Positions 1 through 7,547 are shown, counted from the stretch's first letter. The stretch is 12,425 nucleotides of DNA from an uncultured Verrucomicrobiales bacterium (GCA_937901085.1 CALCHQ010000088.1:1-12425); one strand, 5' to 3'. A program made the numbers and translations. Notes: generated by a model not told the origin, from the letters alone.

Positions 1-258
1 CGCGTGGTCTCCATGCCCTCCATGTTCCGCTTCAACAAGCAGGATGCCGCCTACCGCGAAAGCGTGCTGCCCGCTGCCTGCACCCGCCGCCTGGCCATCG
101 AAGCCGGTAAGACCGACCTCTGGTACCGCTACGTGGGCACTGAAGGCTGCATCATCGGCATCGACAACTTCGGCTTCTCCGCTCCGGGCGATGTTGTGCT
201 GCACGACCTGGGCATGAATGTGGAAAACATCATCGCCCACGCCAAGGCGCTCAAGTAA
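1..258 (+). CDS. tkt: Transketolase, C-terminal end (partial)
   Basis: This is the last 85 codons of transketolase, open at the left edge of the window. The thiamine-diphosphate enzyme moves two-carbon ketol units between sugar phosphates in the cytosolic pentose phosphate pathway. The visible part is the C-terminal domain. It begins RVVSMPSMFRF, continues through AYRESVLPAACTRRLAIEAG and a YVGTEG stretch, then IGIDNFGFSAPGDVV, and ends with a VENIIAHAKAL helix, the family's usual order and end point. The true start lies outside the window, so the ATG and GTG codons near the left edge are internal. The gene stops at TAA and is followed 29 bp later by a strong terminator, so it is probably the last gene of its transcript. 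Identity is clear; which transketolase paralogue it is cannot be told from this fragment. Confidence 0.95.
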   Translation, partial: RVVSMPSMFRFNKQDAAYRESVLPAACTRRLAIEAGKTDLWYRYVGTEGCIIGIDNFGFSAPGDVVLHDLGMNVENIIAHAKALK

Positions 259-287
259 GGCACGGAGAGTGCATCATTCCCATTATC

Positions 288-321
288 CCCGCGCGGTCAT
301 CCGGCCGCGCGGGTTTCTTTT
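288..321 (+). terminator. Intrinsic terminator after transketolase
   Basis: A perfect 9-bp GC-only stem (CCCGCGCGG at 288-296 with CCGCGCGGG at 305-313) encloses an 8-nt loop and is followed by TTTCTTTT at 314-321. This is a textbook Rho-independent terminator for transketolase and insulates the next operon. Confidence 0.93.
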
Positions 322-387
322 GCAGGCCAACCCCGGCATCACCATCTGCTCATCAGTCATCACGACTCATTATTCACTTCTTTAGGC

Positions 388-416
388 TTGTCAGCCAAGG
401 GCGTTGACAGTATAAT
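388..416 (+). promoter_or_regulatory. Sigma70-type promoter of the M23/OmpA/helicase operon
   Basis: The -35 box TTGTCA (388-393) and a perfect -10 box TATAAT (411-416) are separated by exactly 17 bp. Only 9 nt lie between the -10 box and the ATG at 426, so the expected transcription start is at about 423-425 and the mRNA would have essentially no leader. An in-frame stop at 405-407, with no start codon between it and 426, rules out an earlier start. The TTGACA at 404-409 is only 1 bp from the -10 box and cannot be its -35 partner. Confidence 0.85.
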
Positions 417-425
417 GGGTGCGGC

Positions 426-1277
426 ATGCCAGGAAAGCGCTTCCTCACCCCCTTACGTTTGTTGACGCTGGGGCTTCTGGGTACAGGAGTCATAGCGGCC
501 GGGGTCATTGCGTACCTGAATAACGACGGGGGCGACAGCAGCGCATCCCCCGCGCTGGCAGGCATTTACGGTCAGGATGTACCGCCTGCCACCCTGCCGG
601 AAAAACTGCTTCCGGGGCTGGTGCTGCTCACCCCGCAGCAACTTGCCCTCATTCCCCTGGCCGACGGTTTCCAGTCTCCCTGCGGTACAGCCCGCGGCGG
701 ATTCGTCTATGACGCCCAGCCCTTCAATGCACACAACGACAAACGCGGCGGCCACCACACCGGCTGCGACCTCAACGGCATCGGCGGAGAAAACACCGAC
801 CTGGGTCTGCCTGTTCATGCCGCCGCCCGCGGGCTGGTCGTCTATGTAGGCGAGCCCTCACCAGAGTGGGGCAAGGTCATTGTGCTGGCCCACCGCCTGC
901 CTGGCGATGAACGCGTCATCCAGACCCTCTATGCCCATCTGGACAAAAGCATCGTGCGCCAGGGGCAGCTCATCAGCCGTGGAGAACCCATCGGTACCAT
1001 CGGCACAGCCAACGACCACTACCTGGCCCACTTGCACTTTGAAGCCATTTCCTCCATCTGCACCGAAGCCGGGCAACCTGCCTATGCCGCAAACGGCACG
1101 ATGAACCGACTCGACCCGCAGAAACTCCTTTCGGCACACCCAGCCCCTGCCATCCCGGACCCCTACGATACCGTGCGCCGGCTCCGCCTGCGCGAAGCCG
1201 CCCTCCAGCAACCCGCCACCCCCGCTGCGGAAATGCCCGCCGGAACGGTGCCGGTCAACCCCTCCCAGTTCCTTTAA
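426..1277 (+). CDS. M23-family zinc metallopeptidase (LytM-like), membrane-anchored or secreted
   Basis: This 283-residue protein carries a LytM/M23 peptidase domain, a fold that cuts peptide bridges in peptidoglycan. Residues 1-31 form a basic N-terminus followed by a hydrophobic stretch (about 10-31), a signal peptide or membrane anchor placing the enzyme in the periplasm. The catalytic set is complete. H111 and D115 (HHTGCD) and H204 (AHLHFE) match the zinc ligands; H171 (YAHLD) and H202 match the catalytic histidines. The chain ends in a Pro/Ala-rich tail. It is therefore likely an active hydrolase rather than a degenerate EnvC-like activator. The ATG at 426 is the only possible early start because of the in-frame stop at 405. 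It heads an operon, with 14 nt to the OmpA-like gene. The natural substrate is not shown by the sequence. Confidence 0.88.
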   Translation: MPGKRFLTPLRLLTLGLLGTGVIAAGVIAYLNNDGGDSSASPALAGIYGQDVPPATLPEKLLPGLVLLTPQQLALIPLADGFQSPCGTARGGFVYDAQPFNAHNDKRGGHHTGCDLNGIGGENTDLGLPVHAAARGLVVYVGEPSPEWGKVIVLAHRLPGDERVIQTLYAHLDKSIVRQGQLISRGEPIGTIGTANDHYLAHLHFEAISSICTEAGQPAYAANGTMNRLDPQKLLSAHPAPAIPDPYDTVRRLRLREAALQQPATPAAEMPAGTVPVNPSQFL

Positions 1278-1291
1278 CGCCCCTTTCCGAT

Positions 1292-2701
1292 ATGAAACGT
1301 AACATTCTTCTTTTCCTCTGCGCCTTCCTTGCCACGCTCGGTGTCTGCGCCGGTGTCTTCATGCTGCTCAAGCACCAGGCCAATAAACAGGCAGACGAAG
1401 CCGCTGCACAGGCCGCCGCCAGCATGCCCGCTCCCGAACATGTTCCCGCCCCGGAACCCCAGCCGGTCGCGCAGCCGGAACCCGCCCCCGCACCTGCTCC
1501 CACCCCGGAGCCGGAGCCTGTGGTTGAACCCGCGCCCTCCCCGGAACCCCAGCCGGAACCCAGCCCGGAGCCTGCGCCCGCCCCGGAGCCGCAGCCTGAG
1601 CAGGTGCAGCTCAAGGAACAGCCCCGCAATGCCGAGCATAAATCTGCCCTGACCGCTGCCGCTGTACTGGAGGCCAAAGACTCTGCAGCCGCCCTCAAAA
1701 ACCTGCTGGAGCAGGGTGAAATCACCCCGGAAGCCGCCCGGCAGCTGGCCGAATGGGGCGCAAAGAACAAGGTGAAAGCCGTGGAAGAAGTAGGCAACAG
1801 CCGCCGCCCGAATGGCGACCGCGTGACCCGCTACCGCCTGGTGGCAGCCGATGGGGGCGAAGACCTCCTCATCGATGTGGTCAGCGTCAAGGGCGGCAAG
1901 GTCTACATCGAATCGGCCAAGCCCAGCTCCTCCGACAAGACCCGGCTCAGCAGCGGCGCCGACTCCATCACCGTGGCCGAGGGCTTTGTGGAAGCCGTGC
2001 GCCGCGGCAACATGACCGTGGCCCGCACCATGGTGACGGGCGACCAGGTATCTGATGCCACCGTAGCCGGTCTGTGCATGATTTTTGAAGAGGGCGAATT
2101 CAAGCTGCGCGAACAGGCCCCCATCCGCAACACCTTCACCACCGAAAACAACGCCGGCTACCTCGTCTACGTTCTCTCCCCCATCAGCACACGCCCGGCC
2201 AACGTCGGCATGGAACTGACCCGCACCAGCGAGAAGGAATGGCGTGTGAAGGCCGTGGCGCTCGATGCCCTGCTGAGCAGCTACGAAAGCATTGCCAGCG
2301 ATGAAGGAGGCCACTACTTCCCCATCGTGAAGAACCCCAAGGGCGGTGATTCCCTGGCTCTCTTCTTCGGCTTCAATGAATTTGTCCTCACGCCCCGCTC
2401 CATGCGCCAGCTCGAAATTGTGGCCGAGCTGCTCAAGGCCAGCAAGGGCAAGCTGGACATCAGCGGCCACACCGATGATGTCGGCTCGGAGAAATACAAC
2501 CTCGAACTGTCCATCCGCCGTGCAGAAGCCGTCAAGGCCGCCCTCGTCTCCTTCGGGGTGAACGAGCAGCAGATTTCCACGGAGGGTATGGGTAAGAGCC
2601 AGCCGCGCCGCTTCTACACCACCGAGGACACCACCGAACAGATTGACTACATCCGCGGTGAGAACCGCCGCGCTGAAATCTACCTCGACTTCGAGTCATG
2701 A
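1292..2701 (+). CDS. Membrane-anchored OmpA-family protein with Pro/Glu linker
   Basis: This 469-residue protein has four parts. There is a hydrophobic N-terminal segment (residues 5-26), then a Pro/Glu/Ala-rich linker (46-105). A middle region (about 218-330) resembles small NTF2-like/DUF4878 folds, a tentative reading. A C-terminal OmpA-like peptidoglycan-binding domain spans about 354-467. That domain has SGHTD (391-395), NLELSIRRAEAV (403-414) and NRRAEI (458-463). D395 and R410 are 15 residues apart, as are the Asp and Arg that grip diaminopimelate in characterised OmpA domains. There is no clear signal-peptidase site or lipobox, so it probably stays in the inner membrane and reaches the cell wall through the linker. 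It lies 14 nt after the M23 gene with no Shine-Dalgarno sequence, and its TGA overlaps the helicase ATG. Role in the envelope is inferred. Confidence 0.85.
   Translation: MKRNILLFLCAFLATLGVCAGVFMLLKHQANKQADEAAAQAAASMPAPEHVPAPEPQPVAQPEPAPAPAPTPEPEPVVEPAPSPEPQPEPSPEPAPAPEPQPEQVQLKEQPRNAEHKSALTAAAVLEAKDSAAALKNLLEQGEITPEAARQLAEWGAKNKVKAVEEVGNSRRPNGDRVTRYRLVAADGGEDLLIDVVSVKGGKVYIESAKPSSSDKTRLSSGADSITVAEGFVEAVRRGNMTVARTMVTGDQVSDATVAGLCMIFEEGEFKLREQAPIRNTFTTENNAGYLVYVLSPISTRPANVGMELTRTSEKEWRVKAVALDALLSSYESIASDEGGHYFPIVKNPKGGDSLALFFGFNEFVLTPRSMRQLEIVAELLKASKGKLDISGHTDDVGSEKYNLELSIRRAEAVKAALVSFGVNEQQISTEGMGKSQPRRFYTTEDTTEQIDYIRGENRRAEIYLDFES
1427..1606 (+). repeat. Pro/Glu-rich coding repeat
   Basis: Within the OmpA-like gene, about 60 codons encode an irregular run of PEP, PAP and PEPQP units. 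At DNA level an 18-bp word, CCCCGGAACCCCAGCCGG, occurs at 1449-1466 and again at 1539-1556. The two copies lie exactly 90 bp (30 codons) apart, so recombination between them would keep the frame. The segment probably forms a stiff, extended periplasmic spacer and may vary in length between strains. Confidence 0.75.
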
Positions 2702-4683
2702 TGCCCGGCCCCACGGCGCATGATTATGCCGCAGAACTCAATGCCGAGCAATATGCCGCTGTGACCACCACAGCGGCTCAGGCGCTGGTCATTGCTGGTG
2801 CCGGCAGCGGCAAGACCCGCACCCTCACCTACCGCGTGGCCTGGCTGCTGGAACACGGTGTTCCCCCCTGGCGCATTCTGCTGCTCACCTTCACCAACAA
2901 GGCCGCGCGCGAAATGCTGGAGCGCGTCACCGCGCTCACCGGGGCAGATGCCGGGCAGCTCTGGAGCGGCACGTTCCACTCCATTGCCAACCGCCTGCTG
3001 CGCCGCCATGCCGACCGCCTGGGCTACCTGCCCGGCTTCACCATCTTTGATTCGGATGACCAGCGCGCCCTCATGAAAGCGCTGGTCAAGCAGTTTGCCG
3101 GCAAGATGACCAAAGCCGACCGCTTCCCGAAGCCGGAACTGCTGATTTCGCTGCACAGCCTGGCGGTCAACACAGCCACCGACTGGCACCGCGTGCTGAG
3201 CAACGAGTATCCCTACCTGGAAACGCACGAGGACATCATCGGCAAGATATACACCGAATACACCGCCCGCAAACGCGCGCTCAACGTCATGGATTTTGAC
3301 GACCTGCTCACCAACCTGCTGCGCCTGCTGCAGGAGCATGCCGACATACGCCAGGAGCTGCAGGCACGCTTCCGGCACGTGCTGGTGGATGAGTACCAGG
3401 ACACCAACACCCCGCAGGATGAAATTGTGCGCCTGCTGGCGGGGGGCAGCGGCAGCAGCCTCATGGCCGTGGGCGACGATGCCCAGAGCATCTATTCCTG
3501 GCGCGGGGCCAATGTGGAACACATCCTGCGCTTCCGCGAGCAGTACCCGCAGGCCGAGGTGTACCGCATCACCACGAACTACCGTAGCCTGCCTCCCATT
3601 CTGGCCCTCTCCAATGCCGCCATTGCGCTCAACGAAAACCAGATTCTCAAGGAACTGCAGCCTGCACGCCAGGGCGAACTCTTCAAACCGGCCGTCATAC
3701 CCGCCCCCGATAACCGCACCGAAGCCGCCTGGGTGGCACGCCGCATTGATGAGTTGATGGACAACGGCATCCCCGGCAAGGATATCGCCATTCTCTACCG
3801 CGCCCACTTCCACAGCATGGATGTGCAGATGGAACTGACGCGCCGCCACATTCCCTTCCGCATCACCAGCGGCCTGCGCTTCTTTGAACAAGCCCACGTC
3901 AAGGATGTGGTGGCCTTCCTGCGCCTGCTCTGCAACCCCCGCGATGAAATCGCCTTCCGGCGCATTGCAGGCACCTTCCCGCGCGTGGGAGATGCCACCG
4001 CCGGGCGCATGTGGGCCCAATGGCTCGCCGCCTACGAAGCATGGGCCGCAGCCCACCCCGGCCAGGTGGCGCTCAGCGAGCCGCACAGCTGCATCATGGA
4101 ACCGGCGGTGAAGGTAAGCCCCGCCATACGCCCCAGCTGGCTGGCGTTCCTGAGCCTCATGGACAGCCTGCACCCGGCAGATCACACCCCGCTACCCGCA
4201 GAACTGGTACATGCCGTTCATGCCTACCTGGTGCCCTACCTGAGCCATAGCTACGACAATTACGAAGAACGCGCCGAGGACCTGGCCCAGCTGGCCCGCA
4301 ATGTGGGGCAGGAGGAAAACCTCGAAGAATTCCTGGCGCAGATTGCGCTGCTGAGCGAGGTGGATTCCCCCACGGAGGCAGATGACGACTGCGTGACCCT
4401 CAGCACCATTCACCAGGCCAAGGGACTGGAGTGGAAAATCGTGTTCCTCATCTTCCTGGGCGAGGGACAATTCCCGCACCGCCGCGTCATTGAAAGCGGC
4501 AGCACTGCAGATATAGAGGAGGAAACGCGCCTGTTCTATGTGGCCGTCACGCGCGCCCAGGATCAGCTCTACCTTTCCTTCCCGCGTTACAACGGGCGCA
4601 GCTACGATGCCCAGTTCTGCCCGCCCTCGCGCTTCCTCACCACCCTGCCGCCGGAACTGATGCAGCTCTGGTCTGCCTGCTGA
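2698..4683 (+). CDS. UvrD/Rep/PcrA-type superfamily 1 DNA helicase
   Basis: This 661-residue protein is an ATP-driven DNA helicase of superfamily 1A, acting in the cytoplasm in repair, replication restart or removal of proteins from DNA. All core motifs are present in order: Walker A AGAGSGKT (33-40), motif Ia LTFTNKAAREM (63-73), Walker B DEYQDT (231-236), motif III GDDAQSIYSWRGA (259-271), motif IV TTNYRS (292-297), motif V TIHQAKGLEW (570-579) and motif VI EEETRLFYVAVTRA (607-620). The length is close to Rep and shorter than UvrD or PcrA, with little sequence after motif VI. The start is the ATG in the ATGA overlap with the OmpA-like stop, implying translational coupling; a second ATG follows at once. 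Sequence alone does not decide between Rep, PcrA and UvrD. Its place after two envelope genes is unusual. Confidence 0.93.
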   Translation: MMPGPTAHDYAAELNAEQYAAVTTTAAQALVIAGAGSGKTRTLTYRVAWLLEHGVPPWRILLLTFTNKAAREMLERVTALTGADAGQLWSGTFHSIANRLLRRHADRLGYLPGFTIFDSDDQRALMKALVKQFAGKMTKADRFPKPELLISLHSLAVNTATDWHRVLSNEYPYLETHEDIIGKIYTEYTARKRALNVMDFDDLLTNLLRLLQEHADIRQELQARFRHVLVDEYQDTNTPQDEIVRLLAGGSGSSLMAVGDDAQSIYSWRGANVEHILRFREQYPQAEVYRITTNYRSLPPILALSNAAIALNENQILKELQPARQGELFKPAVIPAPDNRTEAAWVARRIDELMDNGIPGKDIAILYRAHFHSMDVQMELTRRHIPFRITSGLRFFEQAHVKDVVAFLRLLCNPRDEIAFRRIAGTFPRVGDATAGRMWAQWLAAYEAWAAAHPGQVALSEPHSCIMEPAVKVSPAIRPSWLAFLSLMDSLHPADHTPLPAELVHAVHAYLVPYLSHSYDNYEERAEDLAQLARNVGQEENLEEFLAQIALLSEVDSPTEADDDCVTLSTIHQAKGLEWKIVFLIFLGEGQFPHRRVIESGSTADIEEETRLFYVAVTRAQDQLYLSFPRYNGRSYDAQFCPPSRFLTTLPPELMQLWSAC

Positions 4684-4716
4684 GAGGGCTAATTGTTTTG
4701 CAACACCGGGGTAGCT

Positions 4717-4738
4717 GGTTGCTGTCTACACCGCAACC
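4717..4738 (+). promoter_or_regulatory. Inverted repeat abutting the porin start codon
   Basis: GGTTGC (4717-4722) and GCAACC (4733-4738) form an inverted repeat with a 10-nt centre, ending directly before the porin ATG. A further GCAAC lies upstream at 4700-4704. The arrangement could be an operator or a weak RNA hairpin that influences initiation. The 55-nt gap after the helicase holds no Shine-Dalgarno sequence and no clear -35/-10 pair, so how the porin is transcribed is unresolved. Confidence 0.35.
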
Positions 4739-6226
4739 ATGAAAGCAACATCACTCTGCTACATGCTGGCGGCCTCTGCTATGGCCGGTACCGCAGCGGC
4801 TCAACAGTCGCAATATACAGACACAGCCTACGGCTGGAAACCTGTGCTGCTCGAAATCGTGGAAGTTCCCGACAGCCTGCAGCTGGGCATGCCTGCCACG
4901 GCACAACAAAGCCGGCGCCACAGCGGTGTTTCCACCACTCCCATGGTGCTGCACCAGAGCCGCGCGCACGATGAGGACAGCTCCAAGGGAGCTTGCCACG
5001 GCTGGCGCTTCATGCCCGCCACCCCCCAGAAGTTCATGCCCTACCTGGACAGCCTCTTCGTACCCGGCAACACCTGCGCCGAACCTGGCGGCCTCATTGA
5101 TGGCGACATGCTCTCCACCGGTGCGCAACGTGCCAAGCATATGCTGAGCCAGTACGGCCTGCAATATGACCTCACCCTGTCGTACAACTTCACCTCCGTC
5201 AAGCCTGGCCCGCGCCGGCACAGGGGCGATTTTTCCTCCTTCAACAACTCGCTGACCGGCACCTGGTTCCTGGCCAAGGACTGCGACAACAGCCAGGGTG
5301 TATTCCTCACCTTTGAGGCCGACTGGGGACAGGGCACCAACTTCAACGAACGCCGCAGCAGCGCCCAGAACAGCCTGGGCACACTCAGCGACCCCCAGGG
5401 CAGCCTGCGCGGAGGTAAAGGCGTGTTCCTGCCCCAGCTGGCGCTGGGTTACAGCGGGTTCAACGGTAAGTGGGTGGCCATGGCAGGCACGCTGGACATC
5501 AGCAACTACTTCGACCAGAATGCCTACACGCCCGGCTGGGGAAGCGGTGGCCTGCTCAACCAGAGCTTTGCCAACAACCCCAGCCTGCCCCTGCCCTGGG
5601 CCAATCTGGGTTTCCTGACTGCCTGGCAGCCCTGCAACCAGTTCTACGCCATGTATGCCACCACCAGCACCAACACCACCATCAACCACAACCCCTTCAG
5701 CAATCTGAGTGACAACTACTGGATGCACCTGGCAGAAGCAGGCTTCATCATGGATGATGTCCTGGGTCTTGGCGCTGGTACATACCGCCTGCAGTATACC
5801 ATGCTGGACAACGGCGGTCAGTTCGGGCTGGGCTGTGGTCTGAACATCCAGCAGCAGCTGGGTAAGAATTCTCCCCTGGGCTTCTTTGCCCGCGCCGGGT
5901 TCATGGACCAGGATGCCGCCGCCGTCACCGGCACCAAGATGGCCGCCTCCACCGGCTTCATGCTGCAAGCTCCCTTTACCCGGAGTGGCTGGGGCAGCCG
6001 CAGCAACTACGACAACCTGTCTCTGGGCTTCCTGTGGCAGCGCGCTGCCAGCAGCGAAAACCCCGTGCAGCACAAGGATGAATACGGTCTGGAGCTGAGT
6101 GCCGTCATGCAGATAACCCCCACCTTCTACCTGCAGCCGGATATTCAGTACATCTTCAACCCCATCCACTCCACCGGACGTGATGGCGCCGTGGTGATGC
6201 AGATACAGGGTGTCTTCAAATTCTGA
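4739..6226 (+). CDS. OprB-family carbohydrate porin
   Basis: This 495-residue outer-membrane protein begins with a signal peptide (residues 1-21, cleavage probably after TAAA). The barrel-like part runs from about residue 135, where SQYGLQYDLTLSYNF matches the start of OprB-type porins, to the C-terminus. The last stretch, TPTFYLQPDIQYIFNP followed by ...GVFKF, is the family's conserved final strands, ending in the aromatic residue recognised by the BAM machinery. OprB proteins let sugars diffuse across the outer membrane; the specific substrate here is unknown. The region between the signal peptide and residue 130 is Ser/His/Pro-rich and unrecognised, and contains three cysteines (86, 113 and, in the signal peptide, 7). 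The gene has no Shine-Dalgarno sequence and converges on fucO. Family assignment rests on the overall pattern and the C-terminus, not on an alignment. Confidence 0.82.
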   Translation: MKATSLCYMLAASAMAGTAAAQQSQYTDTAYGWKPVLLEIVEVPDSLQLGMPATAQQSRRHSGVSTTPMVLHQSRAHDEDSSKGACHGWRFMPATPQKFMPYLDSLFVPGNTCAEPGGLIDGDMLSTGAQRAKHMLSQYGLQYDLTLSYNFTSVKPGPRRHRGDFSSFNNSLTGTWFLAKDCDNSQGVFLTFEADWGQGTNFNERRSSAQNSLGTLSDPQGSLRGGKGVFLPQLALGYSGFNGKWVAMAGTLDISNYFDQNAYTPGWGSGGLLNQSFANNPSLPLPWANLGFLTAWQPCNQFYAMYATTSTNTTINHNPFSNLSDNYWMHLAEAGFIMDDVLGLGAGTYRLQYTMLDNGGQFGLGCGLNIQQQLGKNSPLGFFARAGFMDQDAAAVTGTKMAASTGFMLQAPFTRSGWGSRSNYDNLSLGFLWQRAASSENPVQHKDEYGLELSAVMQITPTFYLQPDIQYIFNPIHSTGRDGAVVMQIQGVFKF

Positions 6227-6230
6227 CAAC

Positions 6231-6272
6231 AAAAAGCCCCCCCTCCGGCAGCCTCAGCGCCAGGAGGGGGGG
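6231..6272 (-). terminator. Intrinsic terminator of fucO
   Basis: On the minus strand a perfect 10-bp outer stem pairs 6263-6272 with 6237-6246. It continues inward with short GGC/GCC and GC/GC helices around a four-base loop, and is followed by CTTTTTG (6236-6230). The U-tract exists only on the minus strand, so this ends fucO transcription. It lies 5 bp beyond the porin stop codon. Confidence 0.88.
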
Positions 6273-6284
6273 ATAAAACTTGCC

Positions 6285-6321
6285 ATTCAGGCGGGCTGGT
6301 TGCCCGCCTGAATGTTTCTGT
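6285..6321 (+). terminator. Probable terminator of the porin gene
   Basis: A perfect 12-bp stem (ATTCAGGCGGGC at 6285-6296 with GCCCGCCTGAAT at 6302-6313) and 5-nt loop TGGTT are followed on the plus strand by GTTTCTGT. The T-tract is short and interrupted, so termination may be less efficient than at its neighbour. The structure sits between the convergent porin and fucO and may work in both directions. Confidence 0.65.
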
Positions 6322-6330
6322 ACAATCCTG

Positions 6331-7491
6331 TTACTTGCCGAAAGCCGTCTTGTAGACCGCCAGCACTTCGTCCCAAGTGCAGGGGCGGGGGTTGCCGCCG
6401 GTGCAGACATCGGCCATAGCGGCATCGGTCAGCGCCTCCAGGTCTTCCTCCTTCACGCCGATTTCAGCCAGCGTCTGGGGAATGTTCACATCCATGGAAA
6501 GCTGCTTCACCGCATCAATGGCGGCCTTGCGGTATTCCTCCTGGCTCATGGAGTCCACACCCTGCACACCCATGGCGCGGGCAATCTCGCGGTACTTCTC
6601 GCCGGTGTAGGCGGCATTGTACTCCATCACATAGGGCAGCAGCACCGCATTGGCCACACCGTGGGGGGTGTTGTAGAATGCGCTCAGCGGGTGAGCCATG
6701 CCGTGTACCACGCCCAGACCCACGTTGGAGAAAGCCATGCCGGTCATGTACTGGCCCAGCGCCATGCCCTCGCGGCCATCGGGGTCGTTCTCCACCGCCT
6801 TGCGGAGGCTTCTGGCAATCAGCTCCACCGCCTTGATGTTGAGCGTATCAGCCAGTTCCCAGGCAGCCAGGGTGGTGTAACCCTCAATGGCGTGGGTCAG
6901 GGCATCCATACCAGTCGCAGCGGTCAGGCCCTTGGGCATGGAACTCATCATGTCGGGGTCAACCACCGCCACCACGGGAATATCGTGCGGGTCAACGCAC
7001 ACGAATTTGCGGCGCTTGGCCTCATCGGTAATCACGTAGTTAATCGTGGTTTCGGCAGCGGTGCCGGCGGTGGTGGCCACAGCGATCACGGGCACGCACT
7101 TGTTCTTGGTGGGGGCAAGACCCTCCAAGCTCACCACATCGGCGAATTCGGGGTTGTTGATGATGATGCCGATGGCCTTGGCGGTATCCTGCGGAGAGCC
7201 ACCGCCGATGGCAATCATGTAATCAGCACCGGCAGCCTTGAAAGCAGCCACACCACCGTTCACCACATCCACGCTGGGGTTAGCCTTTACCTGGTCGTAA
7301 ATCTCATACGCACAACCGGCAGCATCCAGCAGGCTGGTCACCTTGGCCACCACGCCGAACTTCACCAGGTCGGCGTCAGTCACCACCAGAGCCTTGGTAA
7401 AGCCACGGCCCTTCACTTCGGTCACAATAGCCTCCACAGCACCGTGGCCGTGGTAGCTCGTCTCATTCAGAATAAAGCGTTTTGCGGACAT
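6331..7491 (-). CDS. fucO: Lactaldehyde reductase / L-1,2-propanediol oxidoreductase
   Basis: This 386-residue protein is a group III iron-containing alcohol dehydrogenase. It closely matches E. coli FucO as recalled, with shared stretches such as AIGGGSPQDT, NNPEFADV, RRKFVCVDPHDIP and VHGMAHPL. FucO reduces L-lactaldehyde to 1,2-propanediol with NADH during anaerobic breakdown of L-fucose or L-rhamnose. The nucleotide-binding GGGSPQDT is at 96-103. The four metal ligands are intact: D196 and H200 (MDALTHAIEGY), H263 (VHGMAHP) and H277 (NTPHGVAN). The start is set at the ATG giving MSAKRFILNE, which aligns with the start of known FucO; an in-frame TTG 10 codons upstream would read through the promoter. 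There is no Shine-Dalgarno sequence and probably no leader. No other fucose or rhamnose pathway genes are in the window. A related lactaldehyde or propanediol dehydrogenase is the only real alternative. Confidence 0.93.
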   Translation of the reverse strand: MSAKRFILNETSYHGHGAVEAIVTEVKGRGFTKALVVTDADLVKFGVVAKVTSLLDAAGCAYEIYDQVKANPSVDVVNGGVAAFKAAGADYMIAIGGGSPQDTAKAIGIIINNPEFADVVSLEGLAPTKNKCVPVIAVATTAGTAAETTINYVITDEAKRRKFVCVDPHDIPVVAVVDPDMMSSMPKGLTAATGMDALTHAIEGYTTLAAWELADTLNIKAVELIARSLRKAVENDPDGREGMALGQYMTGMAFSNVGLGVVHGMAHPLSAFYNTPHGVANAVLLPYVMEYNAAYTGEKYREIARAMGVQGVDSMSQEEYRKAAIDAVKQLSMDVNIPQTLAEIGVKEEDLEALTDAAMADVCTGGNPRPCTWDEVLAVYKTAFGK

Positions 7492-7497
7492 AGTGCT

Positions 7498-7526
7498 ACT
7501 ATACCTGCCAGCAGAAAGCAATGCAA
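7498..7526 (-). promoter_or_regulatory. Sigma70-type promoter of fucO
   Basis: Read on the minus strand, -35 TTGCAT (7526-7521) and -10 TATAGT (7503-7498) are separated by exactly 17 bp. Six nucleotides separate the -10 box from the ATG at 7491, so a start seven bases beyond the -10 box would be the A of the ATG itself. This predicts a leaderless fucO mRNA. Confidence 0.78.
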
Positions 7527-7547
7527 CATAAAAACATTCCGGCTATC

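Noticed and set aside
404..409. Perfect TTGACA as a -35 box
   Set aside because: It lies 1 bp from TATAAT. No TATAAT-like word occurs 17 bp downstream of it outside the M23 gene, whereas TTGTCA at 388 has exact 17-bp spacing.
2680..4185. Long minus-strand open frame (501 codons) opposite the helicase, with similar ones at 1274-2470 and 4751-6232
   Set aside because: Each lies antisense to a gene with clear motifs, has low-complexity composition and shows no recognisable fold.
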